Notes under the pieces: generated by a model | Seen by the model: the letters and a program-made list of their open reading frames with translations, nothing else | Databases searched by the model: none | What the model was told of the DNA's origin: nothing | Part shown: one piece after another, positions 1 to 15,100 of the stretch | Layout: each line of letters starts with the position of its first letter | How positions within the stretch are numbered: position 1 is the stretch's first letter | Assembly: GCA_037447655.1 (NCBI GenBank) | Contig: JBBHKE010002207.1 | Location: forward strand, 69,334 to 87,731 | Reading direction: 5' to 3' | DNA length: 18,398 nt | Origin: Zygnema cylindricum | Taxonomy: Eukaryota; Streptophyta; Zygnematophyceae; Zygnematales; Zygnemataceae | Made by a program: the position numbers and the translations under genes

Positions 1-330
1 AACCATCAAAGTACAAAGGGGGTAAAAAAGAGAAATAGAACATTTAAAGACTACAAGAGCCAGCAGCTAGGAAAACAAAACAATCACGTCGACCGGATAG
101 GAGACGGAAAGGCAAAGCGCGTACATGCGACGTCACAAGCAGCTCCAAAAAATAACGTGCGACCACAGATTGTAGACGTTGACAACCGCCACATGTATTG
201 TCGACGTATACAATCGTCACAAGCGTAAGTTACGATTTCGTCCTTACAGTCATAGGGACACTGGGTCCGGCGGATCCGCGCTAAAATACAAAGTAGGTTC
301 GCTAAGTTATAAGTACATGGGGACATACCC
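1..330. mobile_element. Right-hand part of a PIF/Harbinger-like non-autonomous element, cut by window edge
   Basis: The last 16 bases (315-330) are the same terminal sequence that closes the next element at 1017-1032, and a TTA follows at 331-333 in both cases. The preceding ~150 bases (about 181-330) align with 880-1032, including an identical block around the palindrome GCGGATCCGC (near 269 and 970). This is therefore a second copy of the same family in the same orientation. Its left end lies outside the window. No transposase coding is visible; short ORFs here are random. Assignment to PIF/Harbinger rests on the TTA target site and the G-rich terminal repeat, so it is an inference. Confidence 0.55.
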
Positions 331-349
331 TTAGGGCGTGTCCCCATGT
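315..349. repeat. Perfect 11-bp inverted repeat formed by abutting element ends
   Basis: ACATGGGGACA (315-325) is the reverse complement of TGTCCCCATGT (339-349). An inner CCC/GGG pair flanks the TTA at 331-333. The hairpin is explained by the right end of one transposon facing the left end of the next across a single TTA, so a separate regulatory role need not be assumed. Confidence 0.7.
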
Positions 350-1032
350 GTTCAAGTAAGGGTTTTTTTTCCGTCGTTTACACAGAAAATGGGACTTCCT
401 ACTTGAAAATATTACGCCGTACGAAAAATGGGCAAAAACTCAAATACATTTTGCGTCATCTTGGAACTTGAAAGGTACGGCGATTTGGCAGTATTATCAT
501 CGCGACCCACTTCCAGCTCATCTTCACACTTGCAATGAAATCAAATCACGATCTGCTTTTGATCAAAATACTACCCTATTGACGAATACAAATCTTGGGT
601 TGCACGCGTCAAAAGTTTTCATTGATTTTTTGCAGTTGGGAGAATACACGAAAAAAAAATTGTTTGTCCGTTTGCTTATGTTGTCCACTTGCGGGCGTCT
701 ACAAATGTCATTTTGTAGACGTAGGCGATTGCTTATGTCGTTCACGTGTGGGCGTCAACAAATGACAGTCGGCGTCGACAATTGTCCCAGTATGTCAAGA
801 GCTCTTTGCGGCGTACAAATGTCCGCAGTTTGTTCCGAGACCGTTGGCGTCTACAAATGTCAGCAGTTTGGGTTTCGCAAGTATTGGCGACGTGTACAGC
901 TGCCACATATTCAAAATAACGAACGCGCAAGTAACGATTCACATAGGCACACTTTGAAAACCGGGTCCGGCGGATCCGCGCTAAAATACAAAATAACGTT
1001 CGCTAAGTTATAAGTTACATGGGGACATACCC
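334..1032. mobile_element. Non-autonomous PIF/Harbinger-like (Tourist-type) element with TTA target-site duplication
   Basis: The left end (334-349) reads GGGCGTGTCCCCATGT. The right end (1017-1032) reads, as its reverse complement, GGGTATGTCCCCATGT, so 14 of 16 bases match. TTA flanks both sides (331-333 and 1033-1035), the three-base target duplication typical of PIF/Harbinger and Tourist elements. The element is 699 bp and has no transposase reading frame. Its interior carries short repeated motifs (see 674-900). It abuts a sister copy on the left so that the two share one TTA. A member of another cut-and-paste superfamily with a 3-bp target site is the main alternative. Confidence 0.6.
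674..900. repeat. Degenerate internal repeats of GGCGTCNACAAATGTC
   Basis: Copies of a 14-16 base motif related to GGCGTCTACAAATGTC lie at 694-709, 751-766, 771-786, 810-823 and 846-861, and a decayed one begins at 886. The block starting GCTTATG at 674 recurs at 731, a 57-base period. Related motifs in both orientations also occur in the neighbouring copy (about 171-212). Such clustered short motifs inside the ends of DNA transposons are commonly transposase binding sites; that role is inferred here. Confidence 0.5.
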
Positions 1033-1035
1033 TTA

Positions 1036-2780
1036 GCCTCTAATTGTTTAGCTGTTCCATTTTCCTCTTTGTACCCACATGGTTTTTTCATCGCAAGTTT
1101 TGCAATAAAGTATCTCTTCGTTTATCGACCGGGAGCGCGGGTATAAGAGGTATATAACCAATGAGTGCTCTGGGACGTGCGTAGCCACACAGATACGACA
1201 ATGATTTAATGTCGCAAGCCAAACGGCCAAATCTGTCGTTTCCGAGTGTCCGCAGCCACTTCCGCTAATCGCATTCGCAAGTACTGTAGCTACTCAAGAC
1301 TTGTACACGGTACAGTCGTACAGGAGTCTATTGTCCTTTGCGCCACTGGAATCAAAGAATATTGTCTCATATTGGCCACCGATATTATAGCAAAATTGCA
1401 AAATCCAGTTGGAGGACATATTCCGACAAAACTGCAAGAAGTACAATTTTTGTGTCAGATTTTATATGCTTTCGAATGGCTTTACGAGCGTCCATACATT
1501 TGACCACACGTGTGGGATCTGCTAAGCCACGCTGTTACTACGTTGGATTCGACGGATCTCCGCATCTGACGGAACTTGGAATTGGGAGTGGCGCTGGTCC
1601 TGCATGACACGTGTCTATCTCTGATTACCTCTGCCGAATATTAGTTGCCAGCCAATGAAAAGCGGGAGATGGTTCTGAACATGTTCCAAGCTGGACTCCC
1701 AGGCTTCAAAATACTGTTCGGATCGCATTTTAGTAATTTGAAAATTTGATTTTTTGGTGTCAGTCCTCGTACGTGTCATTCGGTAGCGGATTCTTTAGTT
1801 TTCATTTTCCACTGTTAGGGAGACACGTGTACGATTGAAGACACGCTTGAACTGCGGTCAAAGACCAACGACCGTGTTTCGAACGGTCAATTGTTGAAGA
1901 CTCGAAAGCTAAAAGTTTTGAAAGTTGAAACCCTAATTTGCGGCGGAGCCGTACCAGTTTGGCTTGTACCAGTTTCGTACTTTGAAGCCACGCACCCAAT
2001 CATCATTAATATTTGACACCTGCAGACATCATTCGTACAAAATCATTGCCATATCCGTACCTACTCCGGAACCAGAATATGAATCCTCTACCACTGTTGA
2101 CCTGACAAAAAACTAGTGACAGACTGTCTTTTTCTGCATCTGATTTTGTCGGCACAAGCTTAACGAACCAGAAAGTCCAGAACTTGGCAGAATTTGAAAT
2201 TTACATGCAGGAGATAAACATTCTTTTAGCTACAAGTACTTACATACGATTATGTAATTTTTCAGTACGATTTTGAATCGAGGACCGATTCACGTCCTTA
2301 TTTCACGGAGGCGATCCTGACCGTCAGATTTTGTTACAATCTTAGGGTTTCTGTTGGCTGTTTGGCGTTATTTGAACCGGAGGCTTGTCGGTATCGTTCC
2401 AGAGCTTTCCGGGAAATACATTACCAACTTTTCAGCCGCTTTTTACGGTCGTTTGAAAATGATTAAACGTTTTTTCTCGTACCTCCTGACTTTCTCCGCC
2501 TTTTTTGCACGGATCTCTGCCGAATTTTACTGTACTGCCATTGCATTTACAATTTACAAAGGAACCAAAAGTACAACTTCAACCAAAAAGTACAAATGTC
2601 GTACAGTAATGTACTTTACAGTAGTCTCTCAATCAGCCTTCTTGAAATCTCCTTTCTCTCCCTAAAAAGTAAAATCTTAGCATTATTTCTAAGCAGGGAG
2701 GACCACATTTCTGGATCTTACACCAATTTTTTTTTTTTTTTAATTTTCGAACTCTACTGTACGTAGTATTCTAATCTGTA
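1036..2780. other. Intergenic DNA, no gene recognised
   Basis: Only short open frames are present (up to about 100 codons). None shows a recognisable domain, signal peptide or splice-connected continuation. The stretch is rich in the tetranucleotide GTAC and related words, as are other non-coding parts of the window. The last few hundred bases are T-rich and probably hold the upstream regulatory region of the XTH gene, but I can name no specific site in them. Confidence 0.4.
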
Positions 2781-2781
2781 A

Positions 2782-2789
2782 TATAAATA
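2782..2789 (+). promoter_or_regulatory. Candidate TATA box for the XTH gene
   Basis: TATAAATA lies 212 bases upstream of the XTH start codon. It is followed about 20-35 bases later by a pyrimidine-rich stretch (2790-2815), as is common around plant transcription starts. A start near 2815 would give a 5' leader of about 180 bases. No other equally good TATA box lies between 2700 and 2994. Transcript data would be needed to confirm it. Confidence 0.4.
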
Positions 2790-2993
2790 TTTTTCTCTAG
2801 TTCCTGTCTCCTTCCCGAGAGTAAAAAAGTGATTTTTTTTGGTTAAAACTAATATTTCTGCTTGAATATCTCAATTTTTTTACAAAAAACCCTAAAAACT
2901 TAATAATAGTCTGTTTCTTTGGTTAGAAGCTAAGCTTTTTCCGCTAAAAGACAATCTTTTGGCTGAAAATTGAGATTTTAGTTAAGGAAGAAG

Positions 2994-7826
<4,833 letters not shown>

Positions 7827-7976
7827 TTCTGTAGATTTTGTAGGTCTTTCAGTTTTTATTTTAGTTTTTTTTTCAGTTTTTTATTCTTTTCGTAGGTTTT
7901 TTTAACGGGATAATTATTGCTTGCAGTTTTCTTTTTCCAGACTTGTAGATGGGAAACGTGTTTTGAAAAAAGACAT

Positions 7977-8137
7977 AATAAATTATGGAAATTTTGAGGA
8001 TCCTCAATTTTTTGTGGATCGAAACTGCAACAATGTTTTGTACTCTCCACAAACTGAAGCAGTACAGATTCTTTTTAGAGATTTTTAGGATTTTAGATCG
8101 GTTTACTATTTGTTACCTTCATATTCTTTGAAATAAA
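7977..8137 (+). terminator. Candidate poly(A) signals for XTH
   Basis: AATAAA occurs at 7977-7982 and again at 8132-8137, 151 and 306 bases after the stop codon. The second is followed by TG-rich sequence (TTGGCATTGTGTG). Either would give a 3' UTR of ordinary plant length; which is used cannot be told from the sequence. Confidence 0.4.
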
Positions 8138-8189
8138 GTTTGGCATTGTGTGAACTTTGGTAAATTTATATGGAGGAATGTAACCATGT

Positions 8190-8296
8190 GAGGGAAAGGG
8201 AGAGAGAGGGGCGGAGGGAGGGAGAGATGGAGGTGAGGGAGGGAGAGAGGTAGAAGAGAGGAGAGGGAGAGGAAGAGGGAATAGGAGAGGGGGGAG
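8190..8296. repeat. Purine-rich (GGGAGA)n tract
   Basis: Almost every base from 8190 to 8296 is A or G, with only a few T or C interruptions, in irregular GGGAGA/GAGGGA units. It lies just past the probable XTH 3' end. It is the reverse strand equivalent of the pyrimidine tracts found in the introns of both genes. Such homopurine runs can form triplexes; no specific function is shown. Confidence 0.8.
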
Positions 8297-8489
8297 ATTT
8301 CAATAACCAAGAAATTATGGATGCAGTGTGTTTGAAATTGGTCATATTGGAATGAAATGAATGGTGGTTTTTCTTTTTTTAATTTTCCCTTTCGTGCCGA
8401 ACTTGGTTTTTGAAGACAATTGGGGATGAAAAATAGCTGTTAATCATTCATTTTCTTCCATTTTTTTTGTCAAATATCTCACACTAACA

Positions 8490-8548
8490 ACCAATCTGTC
8501 CTATTGGTTACAGGTAGGACAATAGGACATCTTATCTGTCCTATTGTC
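8490..8548. repeat. Overlapping hairpins built from three TGTCCTATTG copies
   Basis: TGTCCTATTG occurs at 8497-8506 and 8537-8546, with its reverse complement at 8520-8529. GACAATAGGACA (8518-8529) pairs perfectly over 12 bases with TGTCCTATTGTC (8537-8548) across a 7-base loop. The same central arm can instead pair over 10 bases with the upstream copy. The first copy also sits in a small ACCAAT/ATTGGT stem (8490-8508). No flanking gene explains it; a transposon remnant is likely. Confidence 0.65.
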
Positions 8549-10117
8549 AATGGAAGTGAATAATGAATTATAAGTGAATTGTCATTATAAGTGTTTTATA
8601 CTCTTTCCCGAGGAAATTAATTTTCCTTTTGAGGATAAAGAAATGTGACAACTGTAGCAACGACGTCAAAACCATGTTTTGCTTAAAAACAAGTTTGTTT
8701 TTTCGTTTTTTTTTTTTTTGACAACTATATTAGCAAAGCACTGTATTACACCGCCCGTTGTTTTTGTAGTTAATCATCCAAATGCTAGAACCTGTTATTT
8801 TTGACCCGGAACCTGAAAATTATTAATAATACATTCGAGTCCCAACATTGCAAGACATAATTCTTTAGTGACAGTTATAAATGCTAATAAATCACAAACT
8901 CTTACTAATCCAAGTAATGGATGGTCAAGGGTAATTGAGAGAACTACTCATTAAGCTTGAAAACATGCACTAAGTGACAACAATAAGTAAAACAGTATTA
9001 TTCTTATCTATATCTTATTCAACACAGTACAGAAAGGGTGGAAAATGTATTAATTAACAACCTTTACACACAAGAATAGTAACATCCTTCAGTCAACTAC
9101 GCATGTATTAGAAAATGCGATATATTACCACGATAAGATGGGTATCTCGTATTTTTTGAGAGAAAATGTCTTATGTGCGTACTTAAGCCGTGTTGTAGCA
9201 CAATAGCGCGGTAAGTACTGTCGCATTTGTTATGACATAACTACAACACTTTGCGTCGTGTCAAATGGGTTACGGGATTTCTCGTAGCGGCGTCGGCCAA
9301 TATAGCCCTGTCCGTACACATCCTACGGTCATTACATATGGCACAACTAGGTTTACGACCTACGTCGAGTCACACGAAAGGGTGACACTTCTTCGATTGG
9401 CCTGTATAAGGGACAAGGCCCGCAAAGGGAGGGAGTGCATGGTTACGCCAAAGGAAGGGAAGCCTATTGAAAAAGAGGCTTGCTTTTTTTTTGGTACTAA
9501 CCCCTTTTAAAGTTTTGATCCTTTCTTTTACTTTTGCGGATGTAGTAATTGGTCGTTGGCGTAGTCATTAGAGTAACATATAGGGTGGATTTTACCCTTA
9601 GTCACCGAAGCTTAGTAAGCCGTTTCGACTCCTGGTATCAGGAAATACTTGCTTTCTGCCACACTATTCGGACCAAACAAAGGGAGAACTAACATAAAGT
9701 GAGGAGCGCTAACTAGAAGTCAAGTGAAAAGGCAACAGGAGCACTAACGAGTAATATACAAATGCGACATACTAAGGGGATTTCATATGAAACTTTTAGT
9801 GTGCACTATTCACAAGACATTGAATGAGAGTGCAAAGCTCTATATCCAACAATAGTAACCAAAGTAGTGCCAAGCTCAAAAGGCAAAGATTCGTCCAATT
9901 ATCATATAATTATGGCTATTGAATTAATGGGGGCAATAGCCATTGCAAGAAGAGTGTGGCTGACGCCCAAAACCTATTGGAGGTGTAGAAGATGGGATAA
10001 TGTCATGGGGGTTGTAAATGAATATGCCAAAAGTAAAGAGGTGGACAAAGAAAATGAAAAGAAGCACAAAGAAATGAAAAAAAAATACACAATGGAACAA
10101 GACGAAGAGGTGAGAGT
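8549..10117. other. Intergenic DNA, no gene recognised
   Basis: AT-rich sequence with short open frames only; the longest (9265-9510 and 9867-10124 on the + strand) match no family I know and have no visible splice partners. Part of it (9672-9790) is related to 11092-11220 on the far side of the hAT-like insertion. It probably consists of decayed repeats. No tRNA, transposase or other RNA gene was seen. Confidence 0.4.
9672..9790 (+). repeat. Diverged direct repeat, left copy (partner 11092-11220)
   Basis: Several words recur in the same order in both copies: GGACCAAA, CGCTAACTA, TCAA..TGAAA, GGCACTA or GAGCACTA, TAATA.A and ATTTCATAT. The copies are strongly diverged and need gaps to align. 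The left copy precedes the hAT-like insertion and the right follows it. An old repeat family or the ends of a decayed retroelement are possible; neither is demonstrated. Confidence 0.35.
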
Positions 10118-10125
10118 CTTGTAAG

Positions 10126-10977
10126 TAGTGTTGGGTATCGAGGACCGTTTCCCGATATTCGATATATATCGAAGTTCAGGTACCCGATAATCGATATATC
10201 GCTTCGATATCGATTGTCGAAATATTGCGATGCATTGCCAATGTATCGCCGATATACACTATCGACGGTATATCGAGGCATTTAAAAAAAAATGAAAATT
10301 TTCACAGGTCTCCAAAGTCACGTGCCTTCGGACTTGGTGACCGTAAAATCTTTGCCGTAAAGCAATACGGTTTTTTCCTGAAAGTCAACAGAGTGAAGGA
10401 GATCTCTGAGGTACAATACATTGACGCGGTACACTTGCGAAGTACACATACATAATACGCAAGTACGGATTTCCATACGAAAATGGTCGGTTCTCAAATC
10501 TTTGACGATTTTAGAGATTTGATCGTCAACTTACAAGGAACCACTCAAATCAAAACACGTATGTAAAAACTTGTTTACAGACGATACGCGATGTAACCGA
10601 GGCCTCTGTAATACAAATTTTTTGCTGTCCGTACTATTACAAAGACCTCCTGATGTAACCACACCCCAAATAAGTAATTATATGAATTACAGAATTAGTA
10701 CTTTTTTGTCAGTTACATTTTGCGGAGTCCACCTTTAAGTCACGGAACGAAAATCACGTCGTACGTGGCGTATCAGTCAATTTGTCTTTTTTCGCTAAAA
10801 TAACATATTATATAAAAATATAAAATATTATTTCTAAAAAATACTATATATCACGCTATATACCGCGATGGTTTATGTTGGTCCTGGTACGATATATCGA
10901 GGATTCTGCTCGATCGATATTCGATATATCGAATATTAATATTATCGCAATATGAATTTACCCAATACCCAACACTA
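10126..10977. mobile_element. Non-autonomous hAT-like element with 8-bp target-site duplication
   Basis: The left end begins TAGTGTTGGGTAT and the right end, in reverse complement, also begins TAGTGTTGGGTAT. The flanking octamers are CTTGTAAG (10118-10125) and CTTGTTAG (10978-10985), seven of eight identical, the target-duplication length of hAT elements. Both subterminal regions (10140-10275 and 10895-10945) are crowded with CGATATATCG-type palindromic words, as expected for transposase-binding subterminal repeats. The element is 852 bp with no transposase frame, so it must depend on an autonomous relative. The superfamily assignment follows from target length and the TAGTG terminus. Confidence 0.75.
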
Positions 10978-10985
10978 CTTGTTAG

Positions 10986-11790
10986 AGGCTTGTTTCGGTT
11001 TTTGAGGTTGGTGTTTTCCATAAGAGAAAGGTCTAAATTTGAACAATTGGGTTGACATCACTTTTGGGGACACAAATTAGAATGAAGTGCCACAATATTG
11101 GACCAAATTAAAGGAACGCTAACTAAAAGAAAAGTATTCTAGCTTAAAATCAATTGAAAGTGATAACGGGGCACTATTGAAATAATACATGTACAAAATA
11201 GTGCAGGAATTTCATATAATTCGTATGAACCAGTTAAAACCACCTATTTACGATTGGTCCAATTGATTTGACCATCAATTTATTGTTCGCCTGAAATGCT
11301 ATAAACTTAAAACAATGTATTGGATGCCGACTTTTTGAAAGAACTTTAATCAATGTCAATTTAGGTGTTTTGCCAAAACCGACCAATGAAACTTAAGTTC
11401 TCGACGGGACGGGAATCAGTGGAATTTTACCATGTGTCAATGACTCAATGGAATGTCACCCTATGGATTATGCATGCATTAGTGCGAAGTTTACTAAATA
11501 GCGTACGAAATGCATGTAACGTGCCCTTACAAGTTCGCACTTTTCAACAATCTTTGCAAACTGTCCAGTAAGTGATCGAATATCTATATCTTGTTCAAAA
11601 TTAGAGCCATTCAGAATTAGAGCTAGCCAGATCGTCCGATACAAAGGCAGATCCTATATCTATGCCGTCCATTTTGGAGATCTAAATCTGACCGTCGATC
11701 GAACGATATCCAGCCGGGCATACTGGACGTGCGACAGGCGACGGACGACTTTTGGTAAATTTGAATACTATGGATTTCCTCAACATGTGA
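10986..11790. other. Intergenic DNA between the hAT-like element and the ABCG promoter region
   Basis: No gene is recognised. It contains the right copy of the diverged direct repeat (11092-11220). The 12-base word CGACGGACGACT at 11739-11750 recurs at 11940-11951, flanking the G-box pair. Open frames here are short and featureless. Confidence 0.4.
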
Positions 11791-11797
11791 CCGACAA

Positions 11798-11876
11798 CCA
11801 CGTGGCAGATGGAGACAAATCTACGGTCACTCCCTTCAAAAACTCCGCCGCTTCCAAAAATTGTCTGCCACGTGGC
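11798..11876 (+). promoter_or_regulatory. Paired G-box/ABRE-like elements upstream of ABCG
   Basis: CCACGTGGC at 11798-11806 and GCCACGTGGC at 11867-11876 both contain the palindromic CACGTG G-box with the ACGTGGC core of ABA-response elements. CCACGTGGCAGA (11798-11809) is an exact reverse complement of TCTGCCACGTGG (11864-11875), so the pair forms a 12-base inverted repeat. They lie about 280-360 bases before the ABCG start codon. bZIP or bHLH binding and stress or hormone control are plausible inferences from motif knowledge, not shown here. Confidence 0.45.
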
Positions 11877-12154
11877 TCTTAACATAATCTGTAGTCTGCC
11901 GGAAAGGTGATACATTTTGGACGTTCGTAAGGGACCGTTCGACGGACGACTATTCGACCGACGGCTGTAAACCAATCAAAATTTAAAAGGTACGCCAAAT
12001 AATTATATCTTCCAGTCGAATTTCGAAGAGAATGTCATTAAGGAATCTGAAGCTGTGTTCGACCCCCAGCTTTAAAACCTCAGGGTTTAAGGAGAGAGAT
12101 TAAAAGAGAAAAAGGGAACTATTATCGTCGTGAGAAAATCATAATTTTGAGACG

Positions 12155-15100
12155 ATGTCACAACCGAGGGAGGTAGGTTTTGATGTTCTTATTTGATTAT
12201 TAGTTTTTTTTATATTTTATTACTTACTTGATTTGTAAACATCTTTATATATATATATGTACATGTATATACATGTGTGTATAGATGTATATAGAGATGT
12301 GTAAATAGATGTATAAAAATTGCCAACATTGTCTTAATTCCATCTGTTTTGAATTTATGCATATTTTATAATAAATAGTCAATGTAAATAGCCTTTTTTA
12401 TTTATCACATTTTACTTATTCGATTAAGTTTCCTTTTTCATCGCTCCTATTCTTACCACATCAAATTTAATTTGCAAATTTTTATATGAATATGTAAAAT
12501 ATTTTTAGGGATGAAATGCCAAAAAATTGCGTTAGACACAGTTAGAAAAATCAAAACTTTCACACTGGAATTATTTTGTGAACAATCCAGCATGATTTTT
12601 CAGCTATTGGGACCAATTAGAATACAATAATTCGTGTGGATTAAATTTGATATTAGGGTTGAATTAGTATCCCGAGCAAAAAAGTTTGGAAGGAAGAGAT
12701 TTTATAGTTTTTTTCTAGAAATGGAGAGGAAACAAGAGAAAAACAAAAAAATAACATAAAAAATAATTTATCAAATTCGGTTTTGCACATTAGAAGCAAA
12801 ATGTTTTTATAACAAACAATCCTGTGACTTTTTTTTTTTTTTCTCTTAGGCTTTTAACAAGACCATTTCTGAACCCCATTTTCAACAATTCGGAAAAATG
12901 AATCAAAAAAATGACGAGTTGTGGGAATTTGAAGAACTGGATTCCGATTTTATCGACGGGGAAAAATACGAAAGATACGAATTGCAAACGCTCGAAAAAC
13001 ACCGAGATTTGTTTTCGAATCATTATCCGAACAATTTTCCGATTAGTGAAATTCAAAACCGTATTTGTACCCAAACAAGCGTCACAGTCAATCTTCCTCA
13101 AGAGAGGTACAATATAAAAGAAGGAAAGAGGGAGGACGGAGGGGAGAAACTAAAAAAGAAAAACACCGAAGCCAAAAAATAAAAAATAAAAAAATGAAGT
13201 GTTTGTCAGTTTGTAGATTGGCAATTTTTTCATTTTCCAGACTATCAATTTTTTTCGATGCCCTAACTGCTAAAAAAACAAATAAAGTAAAAATAAAAAT
13301 TTGTGAGGAATTTTTCATCGACGATATTTTTTATATTTTTGTTTCGTTTTGTTTTGTTTTTTTTCAGTACGACCGCACGAAATGGAAATTCGAGAACTTT
13401 TCAAATAAGTGTAAAAAATTTGAGTTACAAAGTTCAGAAAGGACGAATGGAATCCTTTCCAAAATCGTTTTCGATTTCAAAAGAAGTTCCAAAAAATGAC
13501 ATTAAAAGTGAAATTCCGAGAAGCGGACCTCTTTCGAGACAAGTGAACCCAGTCAATTTCGACAATATTACCGATATACCGCCTTTGGAACCTTATTTAC
13601 TTAAAAAAATTAATTGTACCGCAAATCCCGGAGAAATTTTGGCGGTCGCGGGTCCAAGTGGGGCGGGAAAATCGACGTTTTTGGATGCCCTGGGAGGGAG
13701 AATCAGCTCAAAAAGTTTGGAGGGAGAAATTATGGTTAACAAAAAACCGGTGGATGTGAAACAGTTTCGAAGATTGACGGGTAACAAAAACTGAGACTTT
13801 TATTCCTTTTTCTTTCCTATCTCTCTCTCTCACTCTCTCCCTCTCTCTCTCTCTCTCTTTTCCCTCCCCGTCTCCCCCTGCCTCTCCCTCTTTCTCTCTC
13901 CCTCTCTCTCTCCCTCCCTCTTACTCTCTCGCTTTCTGTTTCTCCTTCTCTCTGTTTTTTTTTTATTAGTATTGTTAATATTACCATAATTGTTCCTGTT
14001 CTTCTCAGTTTGCGATTTGGGTGTAAATTCCACTGCGAGTCATGAAAATATGATCATGGAAGTTTGTTTAACAATTGCTATTGTTCTTATTATTGCTTTA
14101 TTTTTTCAGGTTATGTTATGCAAGATGATGCGCTTTTTCCAATGTTAACGGTTCGCGAAACATTTCTTTATAGCGCTCGATTGCGGCTCCAGGGATCCAT
14201 GTCTATGAAAGAAAAGGCCCAAAGGGTGGAAGACTTAATCCAAGAACTTGGTTTAAAGGTGAGGCTGAATTTTAATAATGCATAATTTTTTTGAAACATG
14301 CTGTCTTTTCCTTGGTTTTTGATTTCTTTCTCTTTTCTCTTTTCGTGTTTCTAGTTGATTAGATTCAGTAAAACATTCAATAGAGATGAAAGAGTGTGAA
14401 TTATAAAACTTCAACCTTTTGATAATCAAATGGAATTCTTAAATTCCAGCTATGGCCAAAGTTTAGTGTTTAATTTCACAGTGTCTCCCATGTCCGAATA
14501 CCTTTCCCATGTCCACTAACTGTCCCAATCCCTCAATCCGTCAATCCCTCAATGCTAAAATTCCAACATCCCAACATTCCAATCTCCTAGAGTTGAGCAC
14601 CACTTCGGAAATGAGCCTAGATATTTTAAAATTCTCTGAATGTCGAAAGATGAGTATGCCATGTCCCAATTCCTTTGTCCCAATTTCCTAACATCCCAAT
14701 TTCTCAATGTTCCACTATCCCAAAATTCCAATATGCAGAGGCAAAATATCACTTCGTCAAATTTTCCAATGCCCCTCCCTATCCCAAAATCCCACTACCC
14801 CAATGTCCCAACATCCCCATACTGATTTCTCATTGTCCCACTATCAACTACCCCACAATCCCAATCTCTTAATCCACTTTCTTATTGTCTCAATGCTCCA
14901 AAAACATTGTAATTCAGTAATGCCACAAAGTCGCAATGTTGAAACATTACAATCTCACATTATTGACACAATGTCCCAATGTTCAAACATCGTAATTCAA
15001 CATTTTTTACACAATGTGATGCTCAAACATATAATTTGACATCATTGCGACAATGTCCCAACATTACAATATCATAATCTGGCATTATTGCCACAATTTC

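Noticed and set aside
468-1013. 181-codon open frame
   Set aside because: Lies inside the non-autonomous transposon, is built partly from its repeats and resembles no protein family I know.
1048-1230. Minus-strand frame with several Cys residues
   Set aside because: Considered as a zinc-finger fragment, but spacing fits no known finger and there is no splice-linked extension.
9867-10124. 85-codon Lys/Glu-rich open frame ending at the hAT-like insertion
   Set aside because: No recognisable domain, and reading on past the element does not give a convincing continuation. Might be a decayed repeat frame but not supportable as a gene.
14509-15039. Several Pro/Ser/Gln-rich open frames
   Set aside because: Low-complexity translation of the intron 4 minisatellite.
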